A stretch of DNA of 64,000 bases, from NCBI GenBank assembly GCA_034440575.1, contig JAOTOL010001184.1:1-64000 (forward strand). The letters run 5' to 3'. Below the pieces are notes generated by a model. The model ran no database searches and was not told the DNA's origin. It was given only the letters and a program-made list of their open reading frames with translations. This document shows, piece after piece, positions 13,937 through 24,704 of this stretch. The translations under genes and the position numbers were made by a program. Source of the DNA: Imbricaverruca yamaguchii. Taxonomy: Eukaryota > Arthropoda > Thecostraca > Neoverrucidae. Positions within the stretch are counted from its first letter, which is position 1; each line of letters begins with the position of its first letter.

Positions 13937-13969
<33 letters not shown>

Positions 13970-14008
13970 TCTCTGTATATATACATATATATGTATAAAT
14001 AGGTATAT

Positions 14009-14085
<77 letters not shown>
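13841..14085. repeat. Extended TA/TATG-rich tract
   Basis: About 245 bp of TA dinucleotides interrupted by TATG, GCAT, GTAT and CACA. The last about 75 bp are pure TA. Highly self-complementary. Confidence 0.97.
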
Positions 14086-14088
<3 letters not shown>

Positions 14089-16242
14089 TAAGACCGGGGA
14101 AAAACCACAACGTCTCCTGCTGACCACCACGACACAGCATTGGAATCCACTGAGCTGGCTCGCCGAAGTGCGTATTGACCGTCGGTAGCTGGCGGTGACC
14201 TAGCTGACCCTACACAGGCGAGGCCGTCATAATCAGTGGTCAGCCACTCGCTAGGGGGAGGGGGTCGGCGTGAGTCGCGGCGGTTTACCTGTGGCACAGC
14301 TGCCACCAGGGAGCCGCTCTCAGCTCGGTGGGTGTGGTTCCCGAACTGGAATGCGATGGCTCGTGCCATGATATCGCCTCTGCCAAGTCTGGCAGGCCTC
14401 ACGAGTTGGGCGGCCGGCTGAACATCCTGTGAGGTTGACCAAACTGCTGGGTCGCAGGAGACACTCGCTAATTTCTGTCTTCTACAAGTAGTGGTCGCAA
14501 TTGCATGCGTCGGAAGGTAGAAGGCAGAAGGTAGAAGGCATAAGGCATAAGTGGTGTAGTGATTTCTTATTGGAGCTTTAGGGCGCCTTCGTAGAAGACC
14601 ACTTTGCGTGAGCCAAATTCGCTTCCAATGATCCGTTCTGTGGAAGTCAGTGTAGTAATTAAATTATCGAAGTAGTTCACAGGTAAATTGATCCCGCTGG
14701 TTTATCAGGTAGACTGGTCATCTGACCGCATCTGGCGACTGGATATCCCAGTGAATAACCACGCTTGATCGTTGATTGCTTGGGATAGCTCATTATCCAA
14801 CGCGTTCAGTTGCGACTGGAGCTGCGTCATTCCTTCCGACAGCGCGAGCATCCCACCAAAACAGGAACCAAACACGCGTATCGTCAACTAATGGCGCAAA
14901 ACTAATGCAATCGATGAACACTAGCCTCGGGCCATAAATCACAGCGAAACGATGCTGTCAGTTGGACTTCTACTGATACGTCAACCAGGCTGCCATTGAT
15001 ACCGATGCGCCTTCCACTCGGTTCAGACTCAAAGGGCGTCCCGAACCGCTGCACAAAGACGGAAAATTTACCTCAGATGGATCCCTTGGAGAGTGGAAGT
15101 GGCCAACATTTGATCATCACGACTGTGTATATTTGTCGACGAGTTTGGCTTTGGATGGTGCACTCTTTGACGGCAAACAAGGGCACAGGTTAGATATTTG
15201 TCGACTAGACAAACAGCGGAGGAGCAACAGGAACAACTGTGGGCGGCGAATGAGTGCTCTGCGTGCGACCGTGAAGGAAGCATGCTAAGAGTGCGATTAG
15301 TTTGTCCCTACGACCGTAGTGAAATGAACGCACCAGCTACTATTCCTGCGATGGTGACATTTTGGCCCTCCCATGAAAAACTCCATTATTACGGTAGAAT
15401 GCTTGACAAGTGAAAAACCAACTGCAAAGGGAGCGAGGGACAACAGCAGTTGCGACACAGCCACCAGCTTGTCATCGCCGTTTTAAGTGTTCTTTTATTT
15501 AAGTAAGAATACCCTTTTGGTGCTGTGCCCACAGGTGATAAATACACAAACGTAGAGCTACAACAAACTACACACAGCCGCATTTAGTACGGAAGTGCCC
15601 AGCCGAATGCCAACTCTGTGTGGAAACGTGCCGCCCTGACGTGGCACAAGGCTAAGTAATGTCCTACAGCCGACCGTTAACATGTCGGCTGCGCTGCCCC
15701 GGGTCGATCGCTCTGCGTGCGGGGAGACTTACCGGGCTGTACACAGCCACCGCACGTGTGCCATTGTTTCTCCGATCGGTGCCGGCTCCCCTGCCCTCGA
15801 CCAGTCACGAACACAGGCGGCCACCGGAAACAGGTGGGCAGGCGGCTCAGGTGTTGTTCAAATAACCAGCCGCCGGTCTAGGGGGCGTAGATCTCCCTTG
15901 ACAAACCAACTAGAAAAAAGCGGCCGCATGTCGGCCGAGCCCAAACACGTTGGCAGGAACAAAGCCGGCTGTGTACCGCCGGGCGTCCGTCCCCCCCGAA
16001 CTGCGGCGGACACCGGTGCCCGTTGCGCCACGTCTGTGGGCGTCGTTAGTGCAGTCGCTGGGGCACGGTGATCACGTGGTTGTCGGCGCGCCAACGCGGC
16101 CAGCACGGCGGGGTGTGCGCCCGAGAGCTCCGTTGGCGGGCGGACCGGCACCACCTGGCATCAGCCGATCTGTCCGCCCAGTTCCTGAGCTGCCACGCAA
16201 CGGCACGCGCCCCTACAAGCCGGCCAGCTGTCCATGGTGGAG
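14086..16242. other. Unique DNA, partly CpG-rich
   Basis: Includes a small purine-rich repeat (GAAGGCA/GAAGGTA units) at about 14508-14552. A GC- and CpG-rich stretch at about 15640-16240 could be a CpG island, but no exon was identified. Overlapping frames on both strands match composition rather than coding. Confidence 0.5.
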
Positions 16243-16465
16243 TGACAGCACCGATGGTCTGTCTGTAGTGGTGCGACACAGAGCCGTCAGTCTGTCCGTA
16301 GTGGTGCGACACCGCGCCGTCAGTCTGTCCGTAGTGGTGCGACACAGCGCAAATAGTCTGGCCATGTTGGTGCGACACAGCACAAACAAACTGGCCGCGT
16401 CGGTGCGACACCGTACCGATAGTCTGACCATCTTGGTGCGACACAGTACCAACAGCCCGAGGGGT
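16243..16465. repeat. 33-bp minisatellite (about 7 units)
   Basis: Tandem units around TCTGTCCGTAGTGGTGCGAC separated by ACAGCGCCGTCAG-type spacers. Later units diverge (GGCCATGTTGGTGCGAC, GACCATCTTGGTGCGAC). The multiple-of-three unit gives open frames on both strands. Confidence 0.93.
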
Positions 16466-16499
16466 GCTGGGCGCAACGGCTTAGCCCGGGCTGACGCGA

Positions 16500-16975
16500 G
16501 ATGCTAGACGCCACGCCTTGACACAGACTAACGAGAGGTGCTGGGCGCCACGCCCTGACGCAGGCTGACGCGAGGTGCTGGGCGCCACGCCCTGACGCAG
16601 GCTGACGCGAGGTGCTGAGCGCCACGCCCTGACGCAGGCTGACGCGAGGTGCTGGGCGCCACGCCCTGACGCAGGCTGACGCGAGGTGCTGGGCGCCACG
16701 CCCTGACGCAGGCTGACGAGAGGTGCTGGACGCCACGCCCTGACGCAGGCTGACGAGAGGTGCTGGGCGCCACGCCCTGACGCAGGCTGACGAGAGGTGC
16801 TGGACGCCACGCTCTGACACAGGCTGACGAGAGGTGCTGGACGCCACGCTCTGACGCAGGCTGACGAGAGGTGCTGGGCGCCACGCCCTGACGCAGGCTG
16901 ACGAGAGGTGCTGGGCGCCACGCCCTGACGCAGGCTGACGAGAGGTGCTGGACGCCGCGCCTTGATGCAAGCTGA
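16500..16975. repeat. 37-bp minisatellite (about 13 units)
   Basis: Highly homogeneous array around GACGAGAGGTGCTGGGCGCC followed by ACGCCCTGACGCAGGCT. Two unit types, GACGCGAGG and GACGAGAGG, are grouped in separate blocks, showing local homogenisation. Confidence 0.97.
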
Positions 16976-17579
16976 GCCGAACGCAGTGCGGCAGTTTAGC
17001 CACGGCGACACTGCTCACTATTCAGCCACAGGCCGCCAAGAGACTTCGCAGTGGTGAGACGGGCCAAACTTCGTTTCGTTCAAGCCGGGTCGTCGGTGCT
17101 GTTTTGCAGCAACTTACTGCTGGCGTCGGCTGGAGGTGCAGGCTCGGTCGAGTCAGTCGCTCGCAGGGTGGTGACAATGGAGCGTATGGCGCCTGACGCA
17201 CTTGGGGTGGCAGCTTTGATCACCTTGGTGCACTGCAGGCCGCCTGTGCTGTATAAACAGTCGCCATTCGGCCACTTTTCATCACGACCGGTCGGGCTAC
17301 GACTACTCCGTCGTGCCGACAGCTATAAAATTGCACCGTTCCCGACAAACGACAGACTGCTGATAAACTGTATCCATCCAAGTTCAGCGCATACTTCCGA
17401 GGTTCCAAGGTCGCATACGTACTTACGCTTCCGTGGTCCACCGTGCCACATCACAATCCCACCATCCCTCCAAACCGTCCCACCATTCCACCGTCCCATC
17501 AACCCTCCCGAGCCACTCCATCCCTCGCGACAACACCACCACCCCATCAAAAACCCATCACCCGATTCTATTTCCATCG
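16976..17579. other. Unique DNA up to the Penelope-like element
   Basis: No gene recognised. About 17440-17540 is C-rich with repeated CCACC/CCATC words. Confidence 0.5.
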
Positions 17580-17591
17580 AATTCATTCTAG
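17580..17591. repeat. Left 12-bp target-site duplication
   Basis: AATTCATTCTAG is repeated exactly at 18686-18697 on the far side of the Penelope-like element. The last 3 bases also match the inverted arm. Confidence 0.7.
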
Positions 17592-17650
17592 ACATTGCGT
17601 GAGACGAAATGTACGACCCTCAATATACCAGGAGGTGCTGAGTTTACATC
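17589..17650. repeat. Left inverted arm of the Penelope-like element
   Basis: 62 bp matching the reverse complement of 18582-18643 at 58 of 62 positions without gaps. It starts TAGACATTGCGTGAG and ends GAGTTTACATC. Confidence 0.85.
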
Positions 17651-17673
17651 AAAAGTAACGTTAGGGATTATAC

Positions 17674-17720
17674 TATATTACTCAACGTTTCGGCCAGGGG
17701 CCATCGTCAGGAGTGATATA
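17674..17720 (-). ncRNA. Hammerhead-ribozyme-like motif of the Penelope-like element
   Basis: On the minus strand the conserved boxes are CTGACGA (17704-17710, matching CUGANGA) and GAAAC (17687-17691). Stem II is GGCC/GGCC with a CCT loop. Stem I pairs 17711-17720 with 17674-17683 over 10 positions with one C-A mismatch. Stem III is reduced to the palindromic ACGT, which could pair only between two copies, as proposed for the short-stem-III ribozymes of Penelope-like elements. One extra T sits between CTGACGA and stem II, and the cleavage triplet would be GTT, so activity may be weak. Confidence 0.55.
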
Positions 17721-17982
17721 AAAAATAGCAGGGTTAACAATGGAAAAAAAAACGCGGGAAAAAAGCGTGCAAAAATACACGTGAATCACAGAAAAGCATC
17801 CTCATTAGTGCAGACACTTCAAGAAACTCCAAACCAGAAATCAACTAGGTCAAGATAGAGTCCTCTGAGGAAGCTCGAGCCGATGGTCCATATACATATC
17901 GACACACACATGCACGCACATATATAGATATTTATCCAATATAACGCGTAATACATAAAGTATACTTTATGTTTATGTAATT

Positions 17983-18566
17983 TTATGTGATATACCAAGA
18001 CGTCGTTTGCGTGTTTAGTTGCGGCCGTAGATTACGTATGTGTAGAGATTCGAGGACTTTCAGATCAGCGTTGTCCCTTGCTGTTGCTAGAATTTCTACT
18101 TTGAAGTTTGTGCTAGTGTCGCTGTGTTCCATGTTAGAATGTTTGTCGATCATGTGTTCGCCTAAAGGTGTGTATTCTCTCCGAAGTCTGGCATCTCCCA
18201 TGTGCTCGTTGTACCTATCCCTGATGCTACGCTTGGTTTCTCCGACATAAAATATTCAAAGACAGCCGTTGCACGTTATTTTATAAGCTACGTTTTCCGC
18301 GTGCATCTACCTTTGAGCCCGTTGCTACAGGTGTGGCACGTTCGTCTACCAGCAGGGCATGGCGACAATTCCAGGGCTGAGCGGACCAGGCAAGATTTCA
18401 GCGTAGGTCCGCTAGTCCAGGTTACCCTAACATGGTTTAGATGAGACGAACGGATGGCTGCATTTACCTCTCGACATAGTTGGTCATCGACAAAAGGAAG
18501 TATCATGTAGACATAGTTGGGATTGCTACCCGCTCGATGCCGATGTAAATGTGGAGTACTCGTCAC
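17983..18566 (-). pseudogene. Penelope-like polyprotein C-terminal fragment (zinc motif plus GIY-YIG nuclease)
   Basis: The upstream frame (to about 18288) carries the linker seen between reverse transcriptase and nuclease: a WTSGPTLKSCLVRSA segment, then the Cys/His motif CHTCSNGLKGRC. A one-base deletion follows. The next frame reads VAYKITCNGCL, then an in-frame TGA, then YVGETKRSIRDRYNEHMGD, which contains the YVG and arginine/tyrosine signature of GIY-YIG nucleases. It ends in VLESLHIRNLRPQLNTQ, the conserved E and end of the domain, and stops at 17983. A frameshift plus a stop make it a pseudogene. Confidence 0.82.
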
Positions 18567-18581
18567 CCGCCGATGCCGCTC

Positions 18582-18643
18582 GATGTAAACTCAGCGCTTC
18601 CTGGTATATTGCGGGTCGTACATTTCGCCTCACGCAATGTCTA
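18582..18643. repeat. Right inverted arm of the Penelope-like element
   Basis: Reverse-complement partner of 17589-17650. It lies immediately upstream (minus-strand sense) of the surviving coding fragment. Confidence 0.85.
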
Positions 18644-18685
18644 AAACCCAGGAGCACTTAAAAGCCATTCTTCGTTGTATTCAAT

Positions 18686-18697
18686 AATTCATTCTAG
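18686..18697. repeat. Right 12-bp target-site duplication
   Basis: Exact copy of AATTCATTCTAG from 17580-17591. About 42 bp separate it from the right inverted arm. Confidence 0.7.
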
Positions 18698-18939
18698 TTT
18701 CATCACCTATTCCAAGTCCCATCTTTAGCCGTCCTAGTTCCTAGTTAGTTGCTCTTAATTCGTCCCAGTTTGTTGTCACTCACAGTCCACCATTTCCACC
18801 TGGTCCCCCATTCTTACTCACAGCCCACAAGTTCTCGTCTGTTTCCACCTTTCCACTCACACCCCAGCATTTCCCACATGATCCCATTTGCTGCAGCCAT
18901 TACCACAATTTCCAGTCCTGCTGTATTTCCTACAGCTCA

Positions 18940-19685
18940 ATCAGACGGTCCCGGCTGTACTCTCACCCTGCAGCAGAGGGTCACGGTCCCGGCTGTATTA
19001 TTTTCCTGCAGCGGAGTCCCAGGTTCCCGGCTGTACCCTCTCCCTGCAGCTCAGTCCCACGGTCCCGTGCTGTACTCTCTCCCTGCAGCTCAGTCCCACG
19101 GTCTCGGCTATACTGTCACCCTGCAGCAGAGGGTCACGGTCCCGGCTGTATTATTTTCCTGCAGCGGAGTCCCAGGTTCCCGGCTGTACCCTCTCCCTGC
19201 AGCTCAGTCCCACGGTCCCGGCTGTACTCTCTCCCTGCAGCTCAGTCCCACGGTCCCGGCTGTACTCTCTCCCTGCAGCTCAGTCCCACGGTCTCGGCTG
19301 TACTCTCTCCCTGCAGCTCAGTCCCACGGTCCCGGCTGTACTCTCTCCCTACAGCTCAGTCCCACAGTCCCGGCTGTACTCTTCTCCCTAACTCCCTACA
19401 GCTCAGTCCCACGGTCTCGGCTGTACTCTCTCCCTGCAGCTCAGTCCCACAGTCCCGGCTGTACTCTCTCCCTACAGTTCAGTCCCACGGTCTCGGCTGT
19501 ACTCTCTCCCTACAGCTCAGTCCCACGGTCTCGGCTGTACCCCATCCCTGCAGCTCAGTCCCACGGTCTCGGCTGTACTCTCCCTTGCAGCTCAGTCCCA
19601 GGTTTCCGGCTGTACTCTCTCCCTACAGCTCAGTCCCACGGTCTCGGCTGTACCCCATCCCTGCAGCTCAGTCATACGGTATCTG
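18940..19685. repeat. 38-bp minisatellite (about 19 units)
   Basis: Units around CTCAGTCCCACGGTCTCGGC followed by TGTACTCTCTCCCTGCAG. A four-unit block containing GGTCACGG and TATTATTTTCCTGCAG variants occurs twice about 152 bp apart (about 18957 and 19109), a higher-order duplication. The 377-codon frame over the array is a repeat artefact. Confidence 0.96.
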
Positions 19686-20045
19686 CCCATCCAGTTCCAA
19701 CATCGGCGACTACGGTCATTTTCCACAGCTGCCAAACGTTCCGAGCTGCGAGTCCGTCGGCGCAGTCGACGGTGCCGACGCCCGGAGCCGCACAATTTCG
19801 GCTGGCCATACGAACACGGTCGTTTCCAGTCAGCTTCAGCAGTGTCGACAAACAATTTGGCAACGCGGAACGCTATGCCTAGCGCTGTAAACAGCGGCGA
19901 AACGAGTGTTGCACGTCCACCAGGGAGTGCTCGAGCGCGGCAGTGCCTCTGGACGACGTGGTATGCGGTGGAATGTTGACATGTGGGCGGCGGGTTCCAT
20001 CTCCCAGCCTGTCGGCCGGTCACCAGCCGGGACAAGCCAAGCTGC
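19686..20045. other. Unique spacer between two minisatellites
   Basis: GC-moderate sequence with no recognised gene. Minus-strand open frames run through from the neighbouring array. Confidence 0.5.
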
Positions 20046-20285
20046 GAGCGATATGTCGCTCTGTCGCACCACCTCCCAATGCCAAGTTGGAGGCGAAACG
20101 TCGCTTTGTCGCCCCACCTCCCAATGTCAAGTTGAAGGCGAAACGTCGCTTTGTCGCAACACCTCCCAATGTCAAGTTGGGAGCGGTACACGCTGTACGT
20201 CGCTCTGTCGCACCACATCGCGATGCTAAGTTGCGAACGATATGTCGCTCTATCGCACCACATCACAATGCCGAGTTCAGCTGTT
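20046..20285. repeat. About 45-bp minisatellite (5 units)
   Basis: Diverged units sharing CCTCCCAATGCCAAGTTG and a GCGAAACGTCGCTTTGTCGC-type part. Later units read CATCGCGATGCTAAGTTGCG. Multiple-of-three spacing gives a 264-codon minus-strand frame that is not a gene. Confidence 0.88.
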
Positions 20286-20309
20286 GTCTCAGCCGTATGG
20301 CTGAGACAA
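20284..20309. other. Perfect 11-bp hairpin
   Basis: TTGTCTCAGCC, loop GTAT, GGCTGAGACAA, directly at the end of the 45-bp array. Function unknown. Confidence 0.85.
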
Positions 20310-22893
20310 TGGCTCACGACTGAAGACAGTGATATACGACAATATATAAAAAATAATGCGACATGATATACCGCCATTTCAAGCAAAATCCCAATTCTAA
20401 AAGGCGTATTCTACCTGCTATAGACAGTCATATATGCCATATTTGTTTTGCTGGTGAGCGGGTATGTGAAAGCAAATGTGGGTTGTTGAAGGGCAGAAAA
20501 GCATATCAAATTAGGCGGGTAGGTCTTTGAACACATAGTCCAGACTGGGTTCCACAGCTACCGTTCATAATTTCGCGGCTTATAAATGCACTTTGTGGTT
20601 TGATTTCGATGTACAGCACGGTATCGGACCGAGTTCGAATGGTGATGGCACCGTCTAGATGGAGGCTTAGGAACATCGTAATAGCCGATTACATTGTGAA
20701 AAATTGCGTTGAAAATGGCACCCTTACACATTTCTCAATGTAGCTTCTTCTCTTCCAAGGCACTAATTTTCATCGTAATATACGCACGTTAAATAGCACA
20801 CATGTTTACACTGCCACACCCTTGATATATTTTCTTTCATATGTTGAATTTAATCTCGACCCCTGCAGTCGACCGAGGAAATTTGGTACAACGAAAACCA
20901 AATACTTTTGACACTTGTGACCAAAATGATCACAGAGAACCAGTGGCTGTTGCAGTTATTTCTATTGGAGATAATTCCTCAAGCCGTTCGGCCACTGCAT
21001 CCATGCAAAGTTGACGCATCAGGGGCATCTAAATGCGGTTACACTCACTGAGTAAAAGTGATGTATTAATGGACCACGTTAATTTATCGACTCAAACATG
21101 CATGATTTGCCTATAAATAGCTGGAAGCCACCTTTGCAAATGGTGCACAGTAATTCGAGCTTGTTTATCAACGTTCCCAAACTGCGAAAGAGATTCAATG
21201 AATGATCACGAACTTTGCTGGGCTTGGCTGAGGTAGGAAGATATTTCTGTAGCTGTGAGCAAGGCTATTTCAGAACAAGACATTTTCCGGATGTTTCTGG
21301 GAGGAGGAGGGATCACAAACATTTCGAAGCTAGATTTGATATAGTGTACAACCATAGGCCTAATAACTGAAAGTGCAAATTGTTATAGAGGCCCGAGCCC
21401 TCAAATATATGGAAAATTCCACCACTGAGCCTTGTAAACTGGAGTGGGTACGATTGCCATCCACACAAGTCGGCAAAAATGTAACAGTAGGCACTGAGAT
21501 CCGACAGTAAATGGGCTGTAACTTCCGCTGGAAAATGGCCTGGTATTGCTTCGATGCTCGGTGTAAGCGAATTACCGAACATTCGACGGGCGCATGCTGT
21601 GCTATTGTTACTTTCTTCACCTACGAAATATGTCCCCAAATCAATTTGTTTTGTAGCTTTACGGTGAAGGTAAAACCAGGCAATCGTGCCTTCTCTGTAA
21701 ATACGAATCTCTCTCGGCCTGGAGCAGGTCATATGACTACTGTGCTCGCAAGCAACAGCCCGCGGGCATGACACTGGCCTTGGCCTGGCGATGGGTCAGA
21801 GCCTTCATGGTCATGGCAGCAGCCGGCCACTGCAGTTCCGAGCATCTTTGATCACTGGCGCCACTGCGCGCTTTAATACTTAGCTGGAGGAGGGGGCGGA
21901 GAATGCAAACACTTCCTCTTTGGAGTTGAGATGAAGCGTCTACCCTATGCATATTTAAGTGTGCTATAATAAGGTTGGGTCTACGCAAAGACTTCAGCAT
22001 TCTCGATACACCTACCGAACAGTGCAGATGGTCTAGTCGAAGCGTGTTTACCACACTGCACCTAAAGGCAAGCAACAATCTCATAGCGCTCTCATAGCGC
22101 ATCACAGACCAATGAAAAAGAAGGGATAGTGAAGTTATCGACCAGCATACCACGTCTTCCAACCCGGCCAGACGACCATACTACCACTACATGCAGGCGC
22201 CTCAAAGACGGTACCTTCTTTCGAGTTGATGGTGGCGACGATGCACCGGTGTTTCGTGAGAAAAATCTTCAGCTGTAAAGCTTGCCTTAGTAAGGAGTGC
22301 ACCTACTGAGCGCAGCACGTCTAACACTTGTCCTCTCTTCCGCATCTCATGGCTCGAGATCTCGGGTGGGTCGGGGTTCTGGACCCCTTGGCTTTGTACC
22401 ATGCAAATGCCAATTTGTCATTTTTCCCTATTCAATATGAAAATACGTCTTAAAAATAAGGACGTCAACCCCTGGCTTCGTAACAGCCCTCCAGCCCTGC
22501 CATATGCACAGGAAGTGAGCTCGAGACAGACCGTCTGGAGTGTGAAGAGCACAAAACCCACATGTACGAACAGACGCTCCACACATCACTGACAGAATAC
22601 TGATCGCCATTGGGAAGAATGCCAATTTGTTTTCGGCGCGGAGATGTTGAAGATTTTTTTTTATTCCGTTACTGCCTCATTAGGTATTGCATTTCACCTC
22701 ACGACCAATGATATTCAATGAGGCGTGTGCTGTTCTTGATCAAGTGGAAAGTCGGCATCAGCAGAAATGTCAGAACCGTGGTCAGCAGGTCGCCATCCTG
22801 TAGCACGAGGGGGAGATGGGGAGGGACGTCGGGGATGTCGCCTCAACACTCTTGCATTTTGTTTTGCAAGGGAATAGATAGGAGAAAAAACGA
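20310..22893. other. Unique DNA, no gene recognised
   Basis: 20330-21300 is AT-rich. A 153-codon minus-strand frame at 21313-21774 is the longest non-repetitive one here; it contains no motif I recognise, and the opposite strand is also partly open, so I do not call it a gene. Confidence 0.5.
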
Positions 22894-23359
22894 CAGTGGT
22901 GGGCACCGCTAACAGAAAAGTTAGCTACGCTAACTGCTAATCCGCTAACTAAAAAGTTAACTTCGCTAATGCTAAACCGCTAAACTGCAAACAAATTCGC
23001 GGAAGCTAACGCTAACCGCTAACTTGTATTATATGACTTGAGCTTCGGTTTAGTTCTTTGGCTCTAAACGCTTACAACTCAAATGATTATATTAATAAAT
23101 CATTTATTGAAATGAAATTGTACCTCAGTTTACAATCACATATTTTCAACATACACTGACTTTATTTACAGCAAAATGTATTAAACTTAAATATTTTTAT
23201 TACAGTAAAAACTACATTAACTTTGGCTGGTCCTTTTCCATCGCCTCGACGTGATGCTGGTTGCCCCTCATAAACATCAGCCTCTGAAAGTTGCCATCTG
23301 ACATGGCGGCTCTCTTGGCCCTCAATATAGCTTTGCCTATAGAGAATATGGGCTGTAGT

Positions 23360-23360
<1 letters not shown>
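22894..23360 (-). mobile_element. hAT DNA transposon, 3' end fragment
   Basis: The right end of a hAT element on the minus strand. The terminus CAGTGGTGGGCAC at 22894-22906 has the form of many animal hAT inverted repeats. It is followed by dense subterminal GCTAAC/GTTAGC repeats (22900-23030), then the end of a transposase frame. An 8-bp sequence AAAAACGA abuts the terminus and would be the target duplication, but the other end was not found. The element is cut at a TA microsatellite at 23361. Confidence 0.72.
23212..23350 (-). pseudogene. hAT transposase C-terminal (dimerisation) fragment
   Basis: About 45 codons including FSIGKAILRAKRAAMS and NFQRLMFMRGNQ. These match the pattern of the hAT C-terminal dimerisation region (F-S-x-A/I-G, K-R...R-L/M-S, N...L/M-x-F-L/M). 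The stop at 23212 lies about 300 bp inside the terminal repeat, a normal position for a hAT transposase end. Upstream the frame runs only into the (TA)n tract, so the catalytic domain is missing. Confidence 0.7.

Positions 23361-23422
<62 letters not shown>
23361..23422. repeat. (TA)n microsatellite
   Basis: About 31 TA dinucleotides at the breakpoint of the hAT fragment. Confidence 0.97.
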
Positions 23423-23426
<4 letters not shown>

Positions 23427-24568
23427 GAACGTTGATGATGAAACATGTAGGGATTTTGCTAGCGGACTTAGTACAGAAGTACAGAAGATAGCACTTCAAT
23501 ATCTTGAGACAGGACACATCCATGAGCGTGGACTCGACGCATGAACACTAAGCATTTTGTAACAACAAAGCATGTTCCAGACTTTCAGGATTTCGCTACC
23601 ATGGTCGACACGGGTGAGGTCTGAGCAACTTCTGTAAAGGGGACAAGCTACAAGAAGCTGGACGACTGTATCGGCCAGAAAATGATCGAGCTCCTCGACA
23701 ACGACAACATCCAACCCAGGATCAACGGCGTCAAAGCCAAACCCAAATGTCACGGGGATGCTGTTCATGAAACTAACGTATGCCAACCGTGGAAGGAATG
23801 TAATCTCCCGAGGAACACTTACGATCCAAAAATGATATCCGTCACCAGGACATCAGAAAACGGACGCCATCTGCAAGAAGCCTACTTTATTGTCGCTATA
23901 CACACATAGCTTTTAGCCATGTTCGCTCGCAGGAGGTAGAGCGACCGGGAAGGTTCTGACTGTGCGACAAATCAGGTCAATACTGGGTCGCATGCATTAC
24001 CACCCGGTAACAGCGCCCACGTGCCACTGCCGGACCCGGTGCACCTGCGGCCGTGCTCGCCGCTCAATCGCCCAAATTGGACAGGTATGTGTACGGGGTC
24101 GGGATTTAGTCGCATTGGCTGGGTCCGCACGTGTGACCGAGTGAGTTACAACAGTGCCGAACTGAGGCGAGCAGCGCTGCTCGGCGCTGATACACTGATT
24201 GGAATCGCCGAACGACCCGTGTTTGTCGCTCAGTTGTGTGAGGGAGTGACGAGAGGACTGACTTTGGACTGGGTTTGGACTGAAGAGGACTGAATTTGGA
24301 CACCCATATCTAATGGCTACCGGGAAGTGAACATGATTTGTGTTCCTTCAACGACACGGTGCTTGTGAGATGAGCTGACCGCAACCAAAATCTGTATTTT
24401 AGATTGCTTGCACGTGCCACACCGACAACGCAATCGAGAATACCAGCAAAGAAACTTGCCAACATGCTTCCCCAGAGGCATCGGTCCATGAAGCACCATC
24501 GTCACAACAGCAATGTATGCTAATGACTTGAAAAGGATAAGTATTGATCCAGATTATAACCGATTACC

Positions 24569-24576
<8 letters not shown>
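23423..24576. other. Unique DNA, no gene recognised
   Basis: Small overlapping frames on both strands. No missing hAT terminus (TGCCCACCACTG-like) was found here. Confidence 0.5.
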
Positions 24577-24648
<72 letters not shown>

Positions 24649-24649
24649 G

Positions 24650-24682
<33 letters not shown>

Positions 24683-24704
24683 TTTATATATATGTGTGTG
24701 TGCA
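24577..24704. repeat. (TA)n tract with short interruptions
   Basis: About 70 bp of pure TA, then TTATGTATTTT, another TA run, TTTTATATATATG and a short TG run. Confidence 0.97.

Larger units (their letters stand above)
17592..18685 (-). mobile_element. Penelope-like retroelement, 5'-truncated, GIY-YIG type
   Basis: A unit of about 1.1 kb bounded by an exact 12-bp direct repeat. The minus strand encodes the region between reverse transcriptase and nuclease plus a C-terminal GIY-YIG-like nuclease. Complete Penelope-like elements also carry reverse transcriptase upstream; that part is absent here. The two ends carry 62-bp inverted arms (17589-17650 and 18582-18643, 4 mismatches), and a hammerhead-like motif lies between the left arm and the coding part. 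Inverted and truncated copies are typical of the group. The reading frame is broken, so the copy is inactive. Confidence 0.82.

Noticed and set aside
18749..19882. 377-codon plus-strand frame
   Set aside because: Encodes only the 38-bp repeat plus random flanks.
21313..21774. 153-codon minus-strand frame
   Set aside because: No motif, no splice or start context that stands out, and the opposite strand is partly open.
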